25,427 nucleotides of DNA from an uncultured Desulfobacterium sp. (GCA_937124525.1 CAKZLA010000301.1:1-25427), one strand, 5' to 3'. Positions 16,068-24,891 are shown, counted from the first letter of the stretch. Numbers and translations: made by a program. The notes: generated from the letters alone by a model not told the origin.

Positions 16068-16084
16068 GATAATATTTAGTTATC
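16056..16084 (-). repeat. Right 29-bp inverted repeat / recombination site
   Basis: Exact reverse complement of 10838-10866. The recombinase-site-like core and arms are conserved except that the outermost arm reads AGGATAA instead of ATGATAA (one mismatch just outside the 29 bp). The SIR2-STAND start codon (16067-16065) is inside. Confidence 0.93.
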
Positions 16085-16252
16085 CTTTATTCTTTGTGAT
16101 GCTAACTCGAATGCCAGCGTTTTTAAAAATCCGAAAACATATTGAACACGCAAGCAATCCCAAATACAAAGCACATGAAATCACGATAGGCTAAACAATT
16201 TTATCAAATTTCCAACAAAACCAAATTATCGCATATCACTTGGAGAATCCAA

Positions 16253-16280
16253 TTTTTTATCTTAATGCGTAGATAAAAAA
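16253..16280 (-). terminator. AT-rich hairpin after cmr6, weak terminator candidate
   Basis: A perfect 10-bp stem, TTTTTTATCT / AGATAAAAAA, with an 8-base loop starts five bases after the cmr6 stop. The stem is nearly all A/T and no T run follows on the minus strand, so termination, if any, would be leaky. The remaining 168 bp up to the inverted repeat show no strong promoter for the SIR2-STAND gene. Confidence 0.4.
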
Positions 16281-16284
16281 ACGA

Positions 16285-17610
16285 TCATTCACGACCCATG
16301 AGCTGATAAATTTTCTGAGCTTTTTTACTGGGACGACTATTGATGGCTTCCCAGCGACGACGAAGCTCACTAAAAATGTCCTGCTTCAACGCATCTTCAT
16401 CGACCTGCTGCCATGCCTCGGCAAGCGGCTTTCCGACTAAAAGATTACGAAGCTTGGGTTCATTGTGTTTTCTGGAAACCTCCTCAATGGTTTTGTTCAA
16501 CCAAGCATCCACCTCTGAGGCTGCCTGAGATACCAAACTTTCATCCCTTTCTGGATCTCCATTTTTATCTTCATCTCCATCACGGATTAACCGGCCGTAA
16601 CCGGCTGCGGTTTTTGCGCCGATCCCCAAGAAACTAAGCCCTTCTTCCAACGCCATGGCTATTTTCTTCATATTGGCCTGGTTACAGGTCCGGCTGAAGA
16701 ATCTGAAAACAAAACAACTGCCGGCTCCGATGGTCAGAAAAAAGACAGGCACAGGATTTTCCGTTTCCATGGGAGCCCCATTTTCCGGACAGGACACCAC
16801 CAAAATTTTCGCTCCATCCTCTGGCGGCACTCCTGTTTCTGATGCGTTTCCTGCTATGTATAAATCGGAATGGTAATAGGCTTGGTGATGGGTATTGACT
16901 ATATCCGGCACCACTATGATGGGCTTTCCAGGATGAGGATAGGCATCCAGAAAAATAATATCCCCCAATGCTTTGTCATTGCTCAATTTCAGGGGTAACG
17001 ATTTTGAAGTATTCCCTGATGTATCATCCTGGGGGATGTTCAATCCTAATTCTTTGCCTTGACCATGCAATAGTTGTTCTTCAGCCTGATGATCCAGGTC
17101 CACAGAATCTTCACTGCCAAATAACGCCCGCAGTTCAGAGGCCTTCCACTGATCTTTCAGGCTGTCGTCCCGGGCGTAATGACCAGCCATAACCCGGCAC
17201 AGTCCCTTGATACTTGAAGCCGGGATATAGGGTATTCCGGTGGTGTAATCAATGGAAAAACCATTTTCCAAGGGATGGTCGTAGCCCAGGCCGCAGACCA
17301 GTCTCCAGGCAACGGTGAAGGCTGCCTCCCCCATTCCGGTCTGCCCCAAATCTTTGATAATCAGCTGCTGGCGGGAATGAATATCTTTCAACAGAGCCGT
17401 ATCCACCGCCTGGAGATGTTTGGAAAACCCCTTCAAACAGGGATAGATATCTTGAACTTTCTGCCAAGAATGGCTTTCCGACTGTTTTTCCCAGATATCC
17501 AGATAACGGTCAAAAATCAAACTCTTGTTTCCAGGTACGGTGCCGTCTTTTAATGAAAAAAAAGAAGAGACCATATCCTTTTGGGGTGACAAAAATTCAG
17601 GTTCCATCAT
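16285..17610 (-). CDS. cmr6: Cmr6, type III-B RAMP subunit
   Basis: The 441-residue RAMP (Cas7-like) protein caps the backbone of the Cmr effector complex near the 3' end of the crRNA. Diagnostic segments are GIPYIPASSIKGLCR near 125-140 and the C-terminal glycine-rich loop GIGAKTAAGYGR. The extra C-terminal tail of about 90 charged residues is longer than in short Cmr6 proteins. Its ATG overlaps the cmr5 stop by four bases. It is the last gene of the operon, and the SIR2-STAND gene follows on the same strand. Confidence 0.93.
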   Translation of the reverse strand: MMEPEFLSPQKDMVSSFFSLKDGTVPGNKSLIFDRYLDIWEKQSESHSWQKVQDIYPCLKGFSKHLQAVDTALLKDIHSRQQLIIKDLGQTGMGEAAFTVAWRLVCGLGYDHPLENGFSIDYTTGIPYIPASSIKGLCRVMAGHYARDDSLKDQWKASELRALFGSEDSVDLDHQAEEQLLHGQGKELGLNIPQDDTSGNTSKSLPLKLSNDKALGDIIFLDAYPHPGKPIIVVPDIVNTHHQAYYHSDLYIAGNASETGVPPEDGAKILVVSCPENGAPMETENPVPVFFLTIGAGSCFVFRFFSRTCNQANMKKIAMALEEGLSFLGIGAKTAAGYGRLIRDGDEDKNGDPERDESLVSQAASEVDAWLNKTIEEVSRKHNEPKLRNLLVGKPLAEAWQQVDEDALKQDIFSELRRRWEAINSRPSKKAQKIYQLMGRE

Positions 17611-18014
17611 GCACCGCCTTTGCCACTGTTTACTGCCTTCAAGATGAGCTTTGCCTGCTCGACAAACGCCATGGCTTCGGCCTGGAAGGCCAGATAAACC
17701 TGTTGTTCCATGACAACCAACTCCTCTAAAAAATCAGCAAGAACCAAAGACTTGGGGCAGGAAAAGTCAGACAAAGGCATGCCCTGCTTGAGCCACTCAA
17801 AAAGCATCCTTAAAAAGGTATAGGCGTTGCTATTTTTTTCATTGTCAATCAAACGGGCCATCAGAACCACAAGCCCCTGACTTCGCAAGGCCACAGGAAT
17901 ACCCTGGGCCAGGGTTGTAAGCTCTTCCCGGTCTTTTTTTCCCCAAAGAAGCGCTCTTTGCAAGATAAAACGGCTGCGTGCCTTATTAAGGCGGGAAAAC
18001 CGGGTATCAGACAT
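17607..18014 (-). CDS. cmr5: Cmr5, type III-B small subunit
   Basis: The 135-residue, mostly helical protein fits Cmr5, the small (Cas11) subunit that lines the target RNA in the Cmr complex. Position between cmr4 and cmr6, size, and the pattern LVVLMARLIDN... AYTFLRMLFEWL support the call. It overlaps cmr4 by eight bases and has GGGGGG just before its ATG as ribosome site. The sequence is divergent, as usual for this subunit. Confidence 0.9.
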   Translation of the reverse strand: MSDTRFSRLNKARSRFILQRALLWGKKDREELTTLAQGIPVALRSQGLVVLMARLIDNEKNSNAYTFLRMLFEWLKQGMPLSDFSCPKSLVLADFLEELVVMEQQVYLAFQAEAMAFVEQAKLILKAVNSGKGGA

Positions 18015-18999
18015 GAGACCCCCCTTTGGGCGAAATCATCTCCCATATGCAAAACCCGTTACCAATGGTTTCATTACCGCCGATCTGGACCATGGAAAAT
18101 TCATCCCAGAACTGTTTCATCACTTCCAGCGGTTTTGCCCCCTCACTGGCATCATCTTTCTTGCCGGTATTGTGCAGAGAAACCTGCCGGCGGTGCCCGG
18201 TAAAGGATATGAACAGCGTATCCGGCGGCAGATGTTCCTCATACCAGAGGTTATCTGCTGTTTTATTCTTAGACAGGACGGTCCGGGCAACCACGGGTAT
18301 ACTTCTTTGGATAAGGTCGTTGAACTCCTCATCCGGTATGATCACCAACCCGGTCTTCAGACGCCCGGCTGCTGCCGACTCAGATGCAGGAAAGAACTCA
18401 CCCAGTTTTCCTGCAAAGGCTTCCACATCCGAATGGTGACTGACACTTTTACCATTATAGCAGAGGTCTTCCAGAACCAGAGTCTGACCATCCAGTGCAG
18501 GGTCTGCCACATATACCAAACCGCTTTTTATTTTCGGAAAAGGCAGATCAAAATTACCCAGCAGCCGGACATCCCGGGCAAGGTTTTCCAGAATAAGGGG
18601 ACAGGTTACATGGAGAAAGGGACGGCTCAGACAGCGCACCGGATAAGCCACCATCCGCCCCTCTGTAAAAGATAGTGCCGCTGCCTTAAGATCGGCGGAT
18701 TGATTGGATTTTGCCTCCTGGCTGGAAAGATCCGGTCCAAACAGGGTATTGACCATCTCATTAAACGTTTTATCCTTTCCAAACTTTTCATGACGTTCAA
18801 ACATTTCCCTTGCCACCCCCTTCAAGGCTGTGGCCGGAAGAATGGGAAAACCGGTCACCACATTCCGGGCAATGGGAAGATCCACGCTGGAAGCGGTCTG
18901 GCCGATACCACAATGGGTGGGGCTTATGGTATAAATAAAATTCAGTCTCGCATCTTTCCAGATGCCTGTTAAAGGGGATGGATTGGCAGATGATGTCAT
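18007..18999 (-). CDS. cmr4: Cmr4, backbone and target RNA nuclease
   Basis: The 330-residue Cas7-family RAMP forms the repeated backbone of the Cmr complex and cuts target RNA at 6-nt intervals. The motif THCGIGQTASSVDLPIARN carries Asp40, the expected catalytic aspartate of Cmr4, followed by TGFPILPATALKGVARE. A C-terminal segment with GGNETIGNGFC fits the glycine-rich loop. AAAGGAG lies seven bases before the ATG, 12 bp after cmr3. All visible signs point to an active ribonuclease. Confidence 0.95.
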   Translation of the reverse strand: MTSSANPSPLTGIWKDARLNFIYTISPTHCGIGQTASSVDLPIARNVVTGFPILPATALKGVAREMFERHEKFGKDKTFNEMVNTLFGPDLSSQEAKSNQSADLKAAALSFTEGRMVAYPVRCLSRPFLHVTCPLILENLARDVRLLGNFDLPFPKIKSGLVYVADPALDGQTLVLEDLCYNGKSVSHHSDVEAFAGKLGEFFPASESAAAGRLKTGLVIIPDEEFNDLIQRSIPVVARTVLSKNKTADNLWYEEHLPPDTLFISFTGHRRQVSLHNTGKKDDASEGAKPLEVMKQFWDEFSMVQIGGNETIGNGFCIWEMISPKGGSHV

Positions 19000-19011
19000 T
19001 GGTCTACTCCT

Positions 19012-20304
19012 TTATTTTTCAGGACCGATTCCCACCAATGTGTGGCCAAAGCCGAAACATGCCTGGTCGGGATCTCCCAGCAGATGGGTGTTGTTCAGTT
19101 GGTTGCAGATCTCTTTTAAATGACGGGAATTTTCCCCTTTAATTTCCAGCAGCCACGCAGACCCGGCCGGAATATAGGATTGATTGCCCCGGGTGGTCCC
19201 TTTGGCAATGTCCATCCCCCCCAATGTCACAGGAGGACCGGTTATGGCGCTGATGCATCGGATGTAGGCACTCTCCTGAACTGCCGGATCTTTCCCGGAG
19301 AAAACAAGGGTAACCCGGCCGGGGAGACCATCCATGGCCAGCCGAACATGCCCGGGCAGCAAAGGACTTTGCTGCCTCCGTTCCGGCGGCACCATGGCGG
19401 CCGGGGTCAGGAGATAGAGCCAGAACAGCCCCAAATTGCCATCTCCTTCCGGCAGGTGCTGCCCCTTCAGCAGTGCAGTCCATTGGAAAACCGGAGACAA
19501 GGTCTTTTCAAACGCCACCAGCCGCCCCTTGCGCCCTGCCCCGCCCAGCCCCTTTGAAAAGGGATCTTTGCCCAGGCGATGATCCAGGGTACCGGAAAAC
19601 CGGCCCCAGAATCCGCTGCACCCATCAAATCTCAGGTGTTCCAGACGGTATAACATGCCGTCTTCCGCAATATTGCCGTCCCGCTTCAGGGCAATGCCCG
19701 GCTGCACTTGATTGGTTTTCAAAAACGGGGGGTGACCTTCATGAATCTGCCCCGGCTTTATATTTCCATCTTGTCCAGACAAGACGTGAAATATGGCTTC
19801 TGCATCCATCCAGCCTGTCACCGGTTTATATCCAAACATTTCAGGCATGCCATATTGCCCGGGTTGACCCAGGGAGCCATCCGAATTCATATTGTTTAAA
19901 TCATCCATATGGGGCAGTCCGTCTGGATAGATCTTTCCCGGAACAGGAGAGGAGCCCCTGCCCTTCCAGAACAAAAAACGGGGTGCTGGCAGCCAGGGTA
20001 CAGTGCTGCCATCTTCAAGGAGTGCCGGAAAAGGCCCTTTAATGTGCCAGTCATCGGGCAGAGAATGGGAGGTCCCCACAAGTTCTGCCCTCTCTTGCCG
20101 GGCCGGGGCAGACCAATCGTCAAGGCTTTGATTCAGAGTGGCACCCCGAAGCAGATGACTTCTGATCATACCCTGGAAAGTCATGGGGGGCGGGGGAAAC
20201 ATGGAGCGTGAAAAACGGGTTTCGCCGGCATTAAACGGAGACGGAGCGCCAAAAAACAGCGGTTCCAAAGGCCGTATGAATATATCCGTGGTAACAGGGG
20301 TCAT
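19012..20304 (-). CDS. cmr3: Cmr3, Cas5-like RAMP subunit
   Basis: The 430-residue protein is the Cas5-like subunit that binds the 5' handle of the crRNA beside Cas10. The N-terminus FIRPLEPLFFGAPSPFNAG followed by FPPPPMTFQGMIRSHLL is diagnostic, and a C-terminal FGFGHTLVGIGPEK carries the glycine-rich end. I place the start at ATG 20304, overlapping the cmr2 stop as ATGA; the frame stays open 27 codons further upstream inside cmr2, but that stretch has no family similarity. The gene is complete. Confidence 0.93.
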   Translation of the reverse strand: MTPVTTDIFIRPLEPLFFGAPSPFNAGETRFSRSMFPPPPMTFQGMIRSHLLRGATLNQSLDDWSAPARQERAELVGTSHSLPDDWHIKGPFPALLEDGSTVPWLPAPRFLFWKGRGSSPVPGKIYPDGLPHMDDLNNMNSDGSLGQPGQYGMPEMFGYKPVTGWMDAEAIFHVLSGQDGNIKPGQIHEGHPPFLKTNQVQPGIALKRDGNIAEDGMLYRLEHLRFDGCSGFWGRFSGTLDHRLGKDPFSKGLGGAGRKGRLVAFEKTLSPVFQWTALLKGQHLPEGDGNLGLFWLYLLTPAAMVPPERRQQSPLLPGHVRLAMDGLPGRVTLVFSGKDPAVQESAYIRCISAITGPPVTLGGMDIAKGTTRGNQSYIPAGSAWLLEIKGENSRHLKEICNQLNNTHLLGDPDQACFGFGHTLVGIGPEK

Positions 20305-23300
20305 GATACTGCCTCCAGGGATGAAAGGGTCCGGGCCAATTGAAGTCCGTTGCCGCCTCCCCTTGTATGGTGTTCCAGGCGCCATAGTGCAAATGCGTCC
20401 TGCCCGGCCTTGGAGTCGGCAGCCTCTGTGGAGTCAAATGCGGTTTTAAAAAGTCCCCGGACAACGACATCGTCCAAAGGTTTTCCCGACTCCGTAAGAT
20501 CTGCAAGCAATTGCCGGTACTCGTTGAGTTTGTAGGGAAGACGTTTGGGCAGAACACCGTTTTTAAAACCAGCCACCACCCGCTGGAACAAATGAACGTT
20601 GCTCTTTTCTCCGGAAGTCCAGGGCATGACAAGTCGCGTTTTTTCACCGCTTCTTGAAAAATGACTCATGGCGACGGATCTTTTCCCCGGCTCTTTTTTG
20701 GCCACCTCTTTCAGCAGAGTTTCGGACTGGTCTAAAAATTCTTGCAAAGGATGTTTGAAATGCCCCATGGCAATGCCGGCAGAAAGAGTGTTATGGCTGC
20801 CCAACAGAGGCAGCACTTCCCCAAAAGCCGGTTCATGGATCTGGTGGCTGCCGGGGCATGGATCCTGGTTGTCACTGGGGTAGATATAGGGCTGAATCTG
20901 CGAGATATCCCGGATGGGCAATTGAATGGCGGCAGCCGTTGTTTTCTGGCTGTCCTGCGCGACATCACCCTGTTTCGGCATAATCGGAATGAGAAAACGA
21001 TCCCGTGCATGCCGGGGCAAATCGTGTGAACGGCGTGTATTCCGCCATCCCCAGGCTTGTACTTCAGACATGGTATCCAAAATAAAAGGGGCACAAAACA
21101 GCTGTTGAAGACGGGCGGTCATGTCCAGGGCCGATGCCGCCGGCACCATGGCCAGAATGTCGTCCCCGCCGGAATAGATCAGGCGGCCGGGGAACTCCAT
21201 TTCCACCACCCAAGGGACAATACGGTGACTGAATACCGCCAGAGCTCTGGATATAAACGCATGCAGGGAAGGCCCCATAAGACGTCTGGCCGACAAAAGA
21301 TCGGGCCAGCCAGCGGCAACGGCTCCCTTGTGCGGAGGCTGTTTCCGTCCTTTTATAATATCCACGGCTTTGGGATGGAGAACATCCTCCCAGGTAGCTC
21401 CGATACGATCTGGATCACCCAGGAGCAATTGCCCCATATTATCCCCGTCCATGCGGATCACAGCAATCCGGGTATTGGGCTCCGGTATACCCAGGCTTGC
21501 TGCTTTCTCCCTCAGTTTTACAACAGCCTCTTTCAAATCGGACAGTTTCTTCTGCTGATCGGACAGTCTTTTCTCCTGATCGGACAGTCTTTTCTCCTGA
21601 TCGGAGTCATTTTCAAGTTTATTTTTCCGAATGATGATATCCAAGGTTTCTGGAAACAGAGACTGCTGGGTATCCAACATTAAAAATAAGCGCACCAAGT
21701 CGTCACTGTTATTTTCATCGGCTAACCGGGCCGTGGTGCGTAGGGCTCTGGCAAAATTTGTCTGCCCCAGATGAGCAGTACTCCAGGTCTTCACAATTTT
21801 TTGCAGATTTTCCTTCATTTCAGGCTGGTTACATATTCTTTCAAGATAATTTTGGGCTGCCAGGGTGGCTGTGGAGGGAAAGGGCACCCGGGGAACACCA
21901 TCGTCAAAATCCAGTGTTTTTAAAGTTGAAGCAGGTCCAGCCCAAAGGGGGTTGATACCCGTAAGAGTTCCTGCCGCATCCACTCCGGCAACAACCAGAA
22001 ATCGCTTGGTGGCACAAACTCCGCAAAGCCTGTCCTGGTCAAGGGGATCCGGGTTCAATTTTTTCACTTTCCAAAACTTTCGGGCGGCTCTGCGATGGGT
22101 ATGAAGACGATTTTTTTCGTCTTTAAGGGAATAGATGGCCTGACGTCGACCGCATACCGTACATTTTTCTCCTTTCTGGTCAAAAATGCCATGCTCCGGA
22201 GATGTCAGTTTTCGCATGGCATGGCGGACCCGGAGTTGATGGTGGGTCAGGGCATAGTCAAAACCCCTTTCCAGTTGCAGGTAGTTCAGGCAGGTATGGG
22301 CAAAAACCCGCCTGGCCCGTTCATAATGAATCCAGGTATCTATCGGTACAAAGGGAGCCAACTGCTCCCTTCTATGGGCAATGGCTTCCCGGTCTTCTGG
22401 AGATGGTGGGTCTGTCTCCCGAGGACGTTGATTGGTTAAAGGATCCCCGTAAAAAAGGCTTGAAGACGTTTTTACTTGCTGTGCCCTGGACCACCGAACC
22501 GCGCTCCAGGTGGTGTGAAGCACGCCTTCCTGCTGGGCATCCCATAAATCATGCCAATCCGTTTCTCCGGTTACCTCCTGGTGGCTGGTTAACCACTTTT
22601 TAACCAGATCGGACAGTTCTTTCCATCGCTCTTTCACCGCTTTTTCTGATTTTTCAGCAAGTTTTTCCAAAGACACCAGGTGCCCCTTTTCAGTTCCCCG
22701 GGGCAGCACCGCTGTAAACATATTGGGCAGAACCGCTGCATAGGTAAACGGATTATCCACAGACTCCGGTAATGCTTCGCTCCAGTCTTTCCACAGCCAG
22801 ATATCTGCCAGAGGATTTTCCCGCAAGTCCGGAAACAGGATGACGTCCGGTCCATATGCTTCAACCACCGGACGCATGGCATGCCAGATTAAATCAGACA
22901 ATAAAAAAGAGCCCATCCACAGATCCCGGCTGGTCCGTGCCTCTTTGATGAAACGCCCCACCGGCCCGATTTCAAAACGGAACAGCCAGGGTGCACGGGG
23001 TGCTTCATCACCTTTGGCACCGGTTACAAAGGAGAGGGCACTGGCCAGGCGGGTATGCTCCCAGATGGCGTGATCCGGACATCGGGAATCCGTGGGCATC
23101 AGCTGCCAGAGCAGGCTAAATAGAGGATCATTATTCCCTTCAGAAGAATGACGGATGAGGGTATGACGCAACCTGCGCCATACCAACAGAAACAAAAGTT
23201 TCAACAGTTCGCCATCCTCCCACACATGACCGGAAGCAACCTGGGTGTCCTTGGTTTCAGCCAGTTGCTCCACCGCCTTATCCTGAATGGTGGTGATGTC

Positions 23301-23675
23301 TTTCTTTTCAAATACCCCGGCTGTGGATTCATCCACGCCCCCCTTCTGGATAATCAAGCGGCAACCGCCCGGTTCCAGGGGATGGGTAATAATAGGCTCC
23401 TTGGGCCATGAAATGCTTAACTGACCACCCTTACTTTGTCTTGCAGGAAAAACCGGCCGGTCGGCTCCAGCAGCGATCCAGTCAGGTTCTCTTTTGATCC
23501 ATTTTATTGTTTCTTCTACTAATAATGTCAATATAGCTTTGGATACCGTCTCATGCCCACCCCTTTTTTCTCCTCGGAGTCCGGGCAGCATTTCATAGAG
23601 CTTGTCCGGTGGGTCATGGAGCAATTGCAGCAATTTTTGCTGCCAGAAAGCAGTGGTGTTCATGGGCTCAGGCAT
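20301..23675 (-). CDS. cmr2: Cmr2/Cas10, type III-B large subunit
   Basis: The 1124-residue Cas10 has an N-terminal HD nuclease motif (LLHDPPDK, His20-Asp21) and a four-Cys zinc site (CTVCG near 503 and CGVC near 548). Its first palm has MDGDNMG near 743 and its second palm the GGDD signature at 836-839 (SGGDDILAMVP). Intact HD and GGDD predict target-activated ssDNA cleavage and cyclic oligoadenylate synthesis (family knowledge). Residues 691-711 are a perfect-to-near-perfect triple heptad repeat (SDQEKRL type), probably a coiled coil, encoded by 21-bp tandem repeats. The ATG overlaps the cmr1 stop by eight bases, with AAAGGAG nine bases upstream. It lacks no recognisable domain. Confidence 0.96.
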   Translation of the reverse strand: MPEPMNTTAFWQQKLLQLLHDPPDKLYEMLPGLRGEKRGGHETVSKAILTLLVEETIKWIKREPDWIAAGADRPVFPARQSKGGQLSISWPKEPIITHPLEPGGCRLIIQKGGVDESTAGVFEKKDITTIQDKAVEQLAETKDTQVASGHVWEDGELLKLLFLLVWRRLRHTLIRHSSEGNNDPLFSLLWQLMPTDSRCPDHAIWEHTRLASALSFVTGAKGDEAPRAPWLFRFEIGPVGRFIKEARTSRDLWMGSFLLSDLIWHAMRPVVEAYGPDVILFPDLRENPLADIWLWKDWSEALPESVDNPFTYAAVLPNMFTAVLPRGTEKGHLVSLEKLAEKSEKAVKERWKELSDLVKKWLTSHQEVTGETDWHDLWDAQQEGVLHTTWSAVRWSRAQQVKTSSSLFYGDPLTNQRPRETDPPSPEDREAIAHRREQLAPFVPIDTWIHYERARRVFAHTCLNYLQLERGFDYALTHHQLRVRHAMRKLTSPEHGIFDQKGEKCTVCGRRQAIYSLKDEKNRLHTHRRAARKFWKVKKLNPDPLDQDRLCGVCATKRFLVVAGVDAAGTLTGINPLWAGPASTLKTLDFDDGVPRVPFPSTATLAAQNYLERICNQPEMKENLQKIVKTWSTAHLGQTNFARALRTTARLADENNSDDLVRLFLMLDTQQSLFPETLDIIIRKNKLENDSDQEKRLSDQEKRLSDQQKKLSDLKEAVVKLREKAASLGIPEPNTRIAVIRMDGDNMGQLLLGDPDRIGATWEDVLHPKAVDIIKGRKQPPHKGAVAAGWPDLLSARRLMGPSLHAFISRALAVFSHRIVPWVVEMEFPGRLIYSGGDDILAMVPAASALDMTARLQQLFCAPFILDTMSEVQAWGWRNTRRSHDLPRHARDRFLIPIMPKQGDVAQDSQKTTAAAIQLPIRDISQIQPYIYPSDNQDPCPGSHQIHEPAFGEVLPLLGSHNTLSAGIAMGHFKHPLQEFLDQSETLLKEVAKKEPGKRSVAMSHFSRSGEKTRLVMPWTSGEKSNVHLFQRVVAGFKNGVLPKRLPYKLNEYRQLLADLTESGKPLDDVVVRGLFKTAFDSTEAADSKAGQDAFALWRLEHHTRGGGNGLQLARTLSSLEAVS
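21541..21603 (+). repeat. 21-bp tandem repeat inside cmr2
   Basis: Three 21-bp units run in tandem. The second and third (21562-21582, 21583-21603) are identical and the first differs at a few positions. Each encodes seven residues on the minus strand. The length is in frame, so copy-number change would lengthen or shorten the coiled-coil linker of Cas10 without breaking it. Confidence 0.9.
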
Positions 23676-24891
23676 TGATCAAGACTCCTTTGAATTCAGT
23701 CTCTATCACATGGTCCAGAAATGCATCCATGGCATTGGCAGCATCCGGTACGGGAAAAAGCTTGCGCTTGTTTTTCTTCATTCGACTGCCGCTGTACTCA
23801 TTTTTCGGATCGTTCGGGTATTTCCCCCCGGGCACGCTCCCGGCCAGCCGCAGGTAAAGCGGATGTAGACGATTGTTGATTAAGACAGGTCGTAAGGATA
23901 AAAGGCTTGCATGGCGATCTCCGGATTTAGGCAGAAAAACAGGACCCATATTATCGCCGTACCTAAACGCCAAAGGCAACCCAAAAGTTGCCCGGTCCGG
24001 TGTATGATCCAATCCTCTTCTACCGTGGAATTCGGCCTTCACTTTTTCATAATCTCCAGGATATTTGATGCGAAATTCCTGCATTTTCTGTCCCATATCG
24101 TCCAGACATTGAGCCCAATCCGTTTTTCCGTGGGACGCACAGGAAATAACAAACCGGCAATCTCCCCTCAAATGAGGGTGTGCAAAACTGGCTTTCTGAT
24201 CTTGCTCTTCCACTAAAGAAGTTTGAAAAGATGAAAAAACATCTAAAAATTTTATATGCCATTGTTCAACTGAGTCCAAGGTATTCAACAATGGACGGTT
24301 CTCCATTTCCGGCCATGAAGGGGAGATATTTCCCCCTGTTTTTTCCACTTTCCAATCCATAAGTGCAAAAGCGCCAAAGCCTCTTTTGACACGGCTGCCT
24401 CCGCTACCCACATGGCCCAGCAGCCAAGCCGCATCAACAATACCCTGCCGGGTTTTCTCATCAGGAGTTCCAGGGAACAAAAGAGAAATCCGGAATCTGG
24501 CTCCGGGTTCTATGCCCTCGCGTTTCGGCCGAAAAATTTTTCCCTTTTTTCGGTTCTTATCCTGAAGGGGGAATGAGTATCCCAGATACGATAAGCCAGG
24601 ATACCGGGATTTCTTGCCTTGGCCAATGCCGAATCGGGAACAAGTGCAACTGGTAACCTTCGGGGCCTCAATACTAATGATAAACGGAGCTTGCCCCCTG
24701 GAAGGATACCTGGGATGTGCCGCTGCCCCGAAGATATCGGCTTCCAGAGCCAGTTCCGCCGGATGTGCCGCCCGATACCAGTATCGCAGTAAACCTTTGA
24801 AGGCCGGTGGTCTGAGTTCCGGCATCTGGTCGGCATCTCCCATAAAAAGAGGTGTCAGGATTTCAAATGTCAGCACCAGTCGGGTAAACAT
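23668..24891 (-). CDS. cmr1: Cmr1, type III-B RAMP subunit
   Basis: The 407-residue RAMP caps the Cmr backbone opposite Cas10 and contacts the crRNA 3' region. Hallmarks are the N-terminal strand LVLTFEILTPLFMGDAD, the motif LRPPAFKGLLRYWYRA at about 26-41, and the glycine-rich GSGGSRVKRGFGAF. I choose ATG 24891 because AAGGA stands nine bases upstream and the family strand begins at once; ATG 24900, three codons earlier, touches the AAGGA and would be poorly initiated. It is the first gene of the operon cmr1-2-3-4-5-6, whose members overlap or lie within 12 bp. Confidence 0.93.
   Translation of the reverse strand: MFTRLVLTFEILTPLFMGDADQMPELRPPAFKGLLRYWYRAAHPAELALEADIFGAAAHPRYPSRGQAPFIISIEAPKVTSCTCSRFGIGQGKKSRYPGLSYLGYSFPLQDKNRKKGKIFRPKREGIEPGARFRISLLFPGTPDEKTRQGIVDAAWLLGHVGSGGSRVKRGFGAFALMDWKVEKTGGNISPSWPEMENRPLLNTLDSVEQWHIKFLDVFSSFQTSLVEEQDQKASFAHPHLRGDCRFVISCASHGKTDWAQCLDDMGQKMQEFRIKYPGDYEKVKAEFHGRRGLDHTPDRATFGLPLAFRYGDNMGPVFLPKSGDRHASLLSLRPVLINNRLHPLYLRLAGSVPGGKYPNDPKNEYSGSRMKKNKRKLFPVPDAANAMDAFLDHVIETEFKGVLINA

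Larger units (their letters stand above)
10838..16084. mobile_element. Predicted invertible two-gene segment (inverton)
   Basis: A 5,247-bp segment is bounded by perfect 29-bp inverted repeats and lies next to a tyrosine recombinase gene. It contains only two genes, facing each other and overlapping by 43 bp at their 3' ends, with both start codons inside the repeats. Inversion would exchange the two genes exactly, keeping start codons and the next bases unchanged, so each gene could be placed behind either flank. The left flank is the recombinase transcription unit and the right flank is the cmr operon. The segment looks AT-richer than the cmr genes. Inversion itself is inferred, not observed. 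Confidence 0.75.

Noticed and set aside
10838..16084. The 29-bp repeats as attL/attR of an integrated element
   Set aside because: Integration leaves direct repeats; these are inverted and overlap the start codons of both inner genes, and the recombinase lies outside the segment. Terminal repeats of a transposon are also unlikely, since no transposase lies inside.
20305..20385. N-terminal extension of Cmr3
   Set aside because: The extra 27 codons lie within cmr2 and carry no Cmr3 similarity; the ATGA overlap at 20304 is the natural start.
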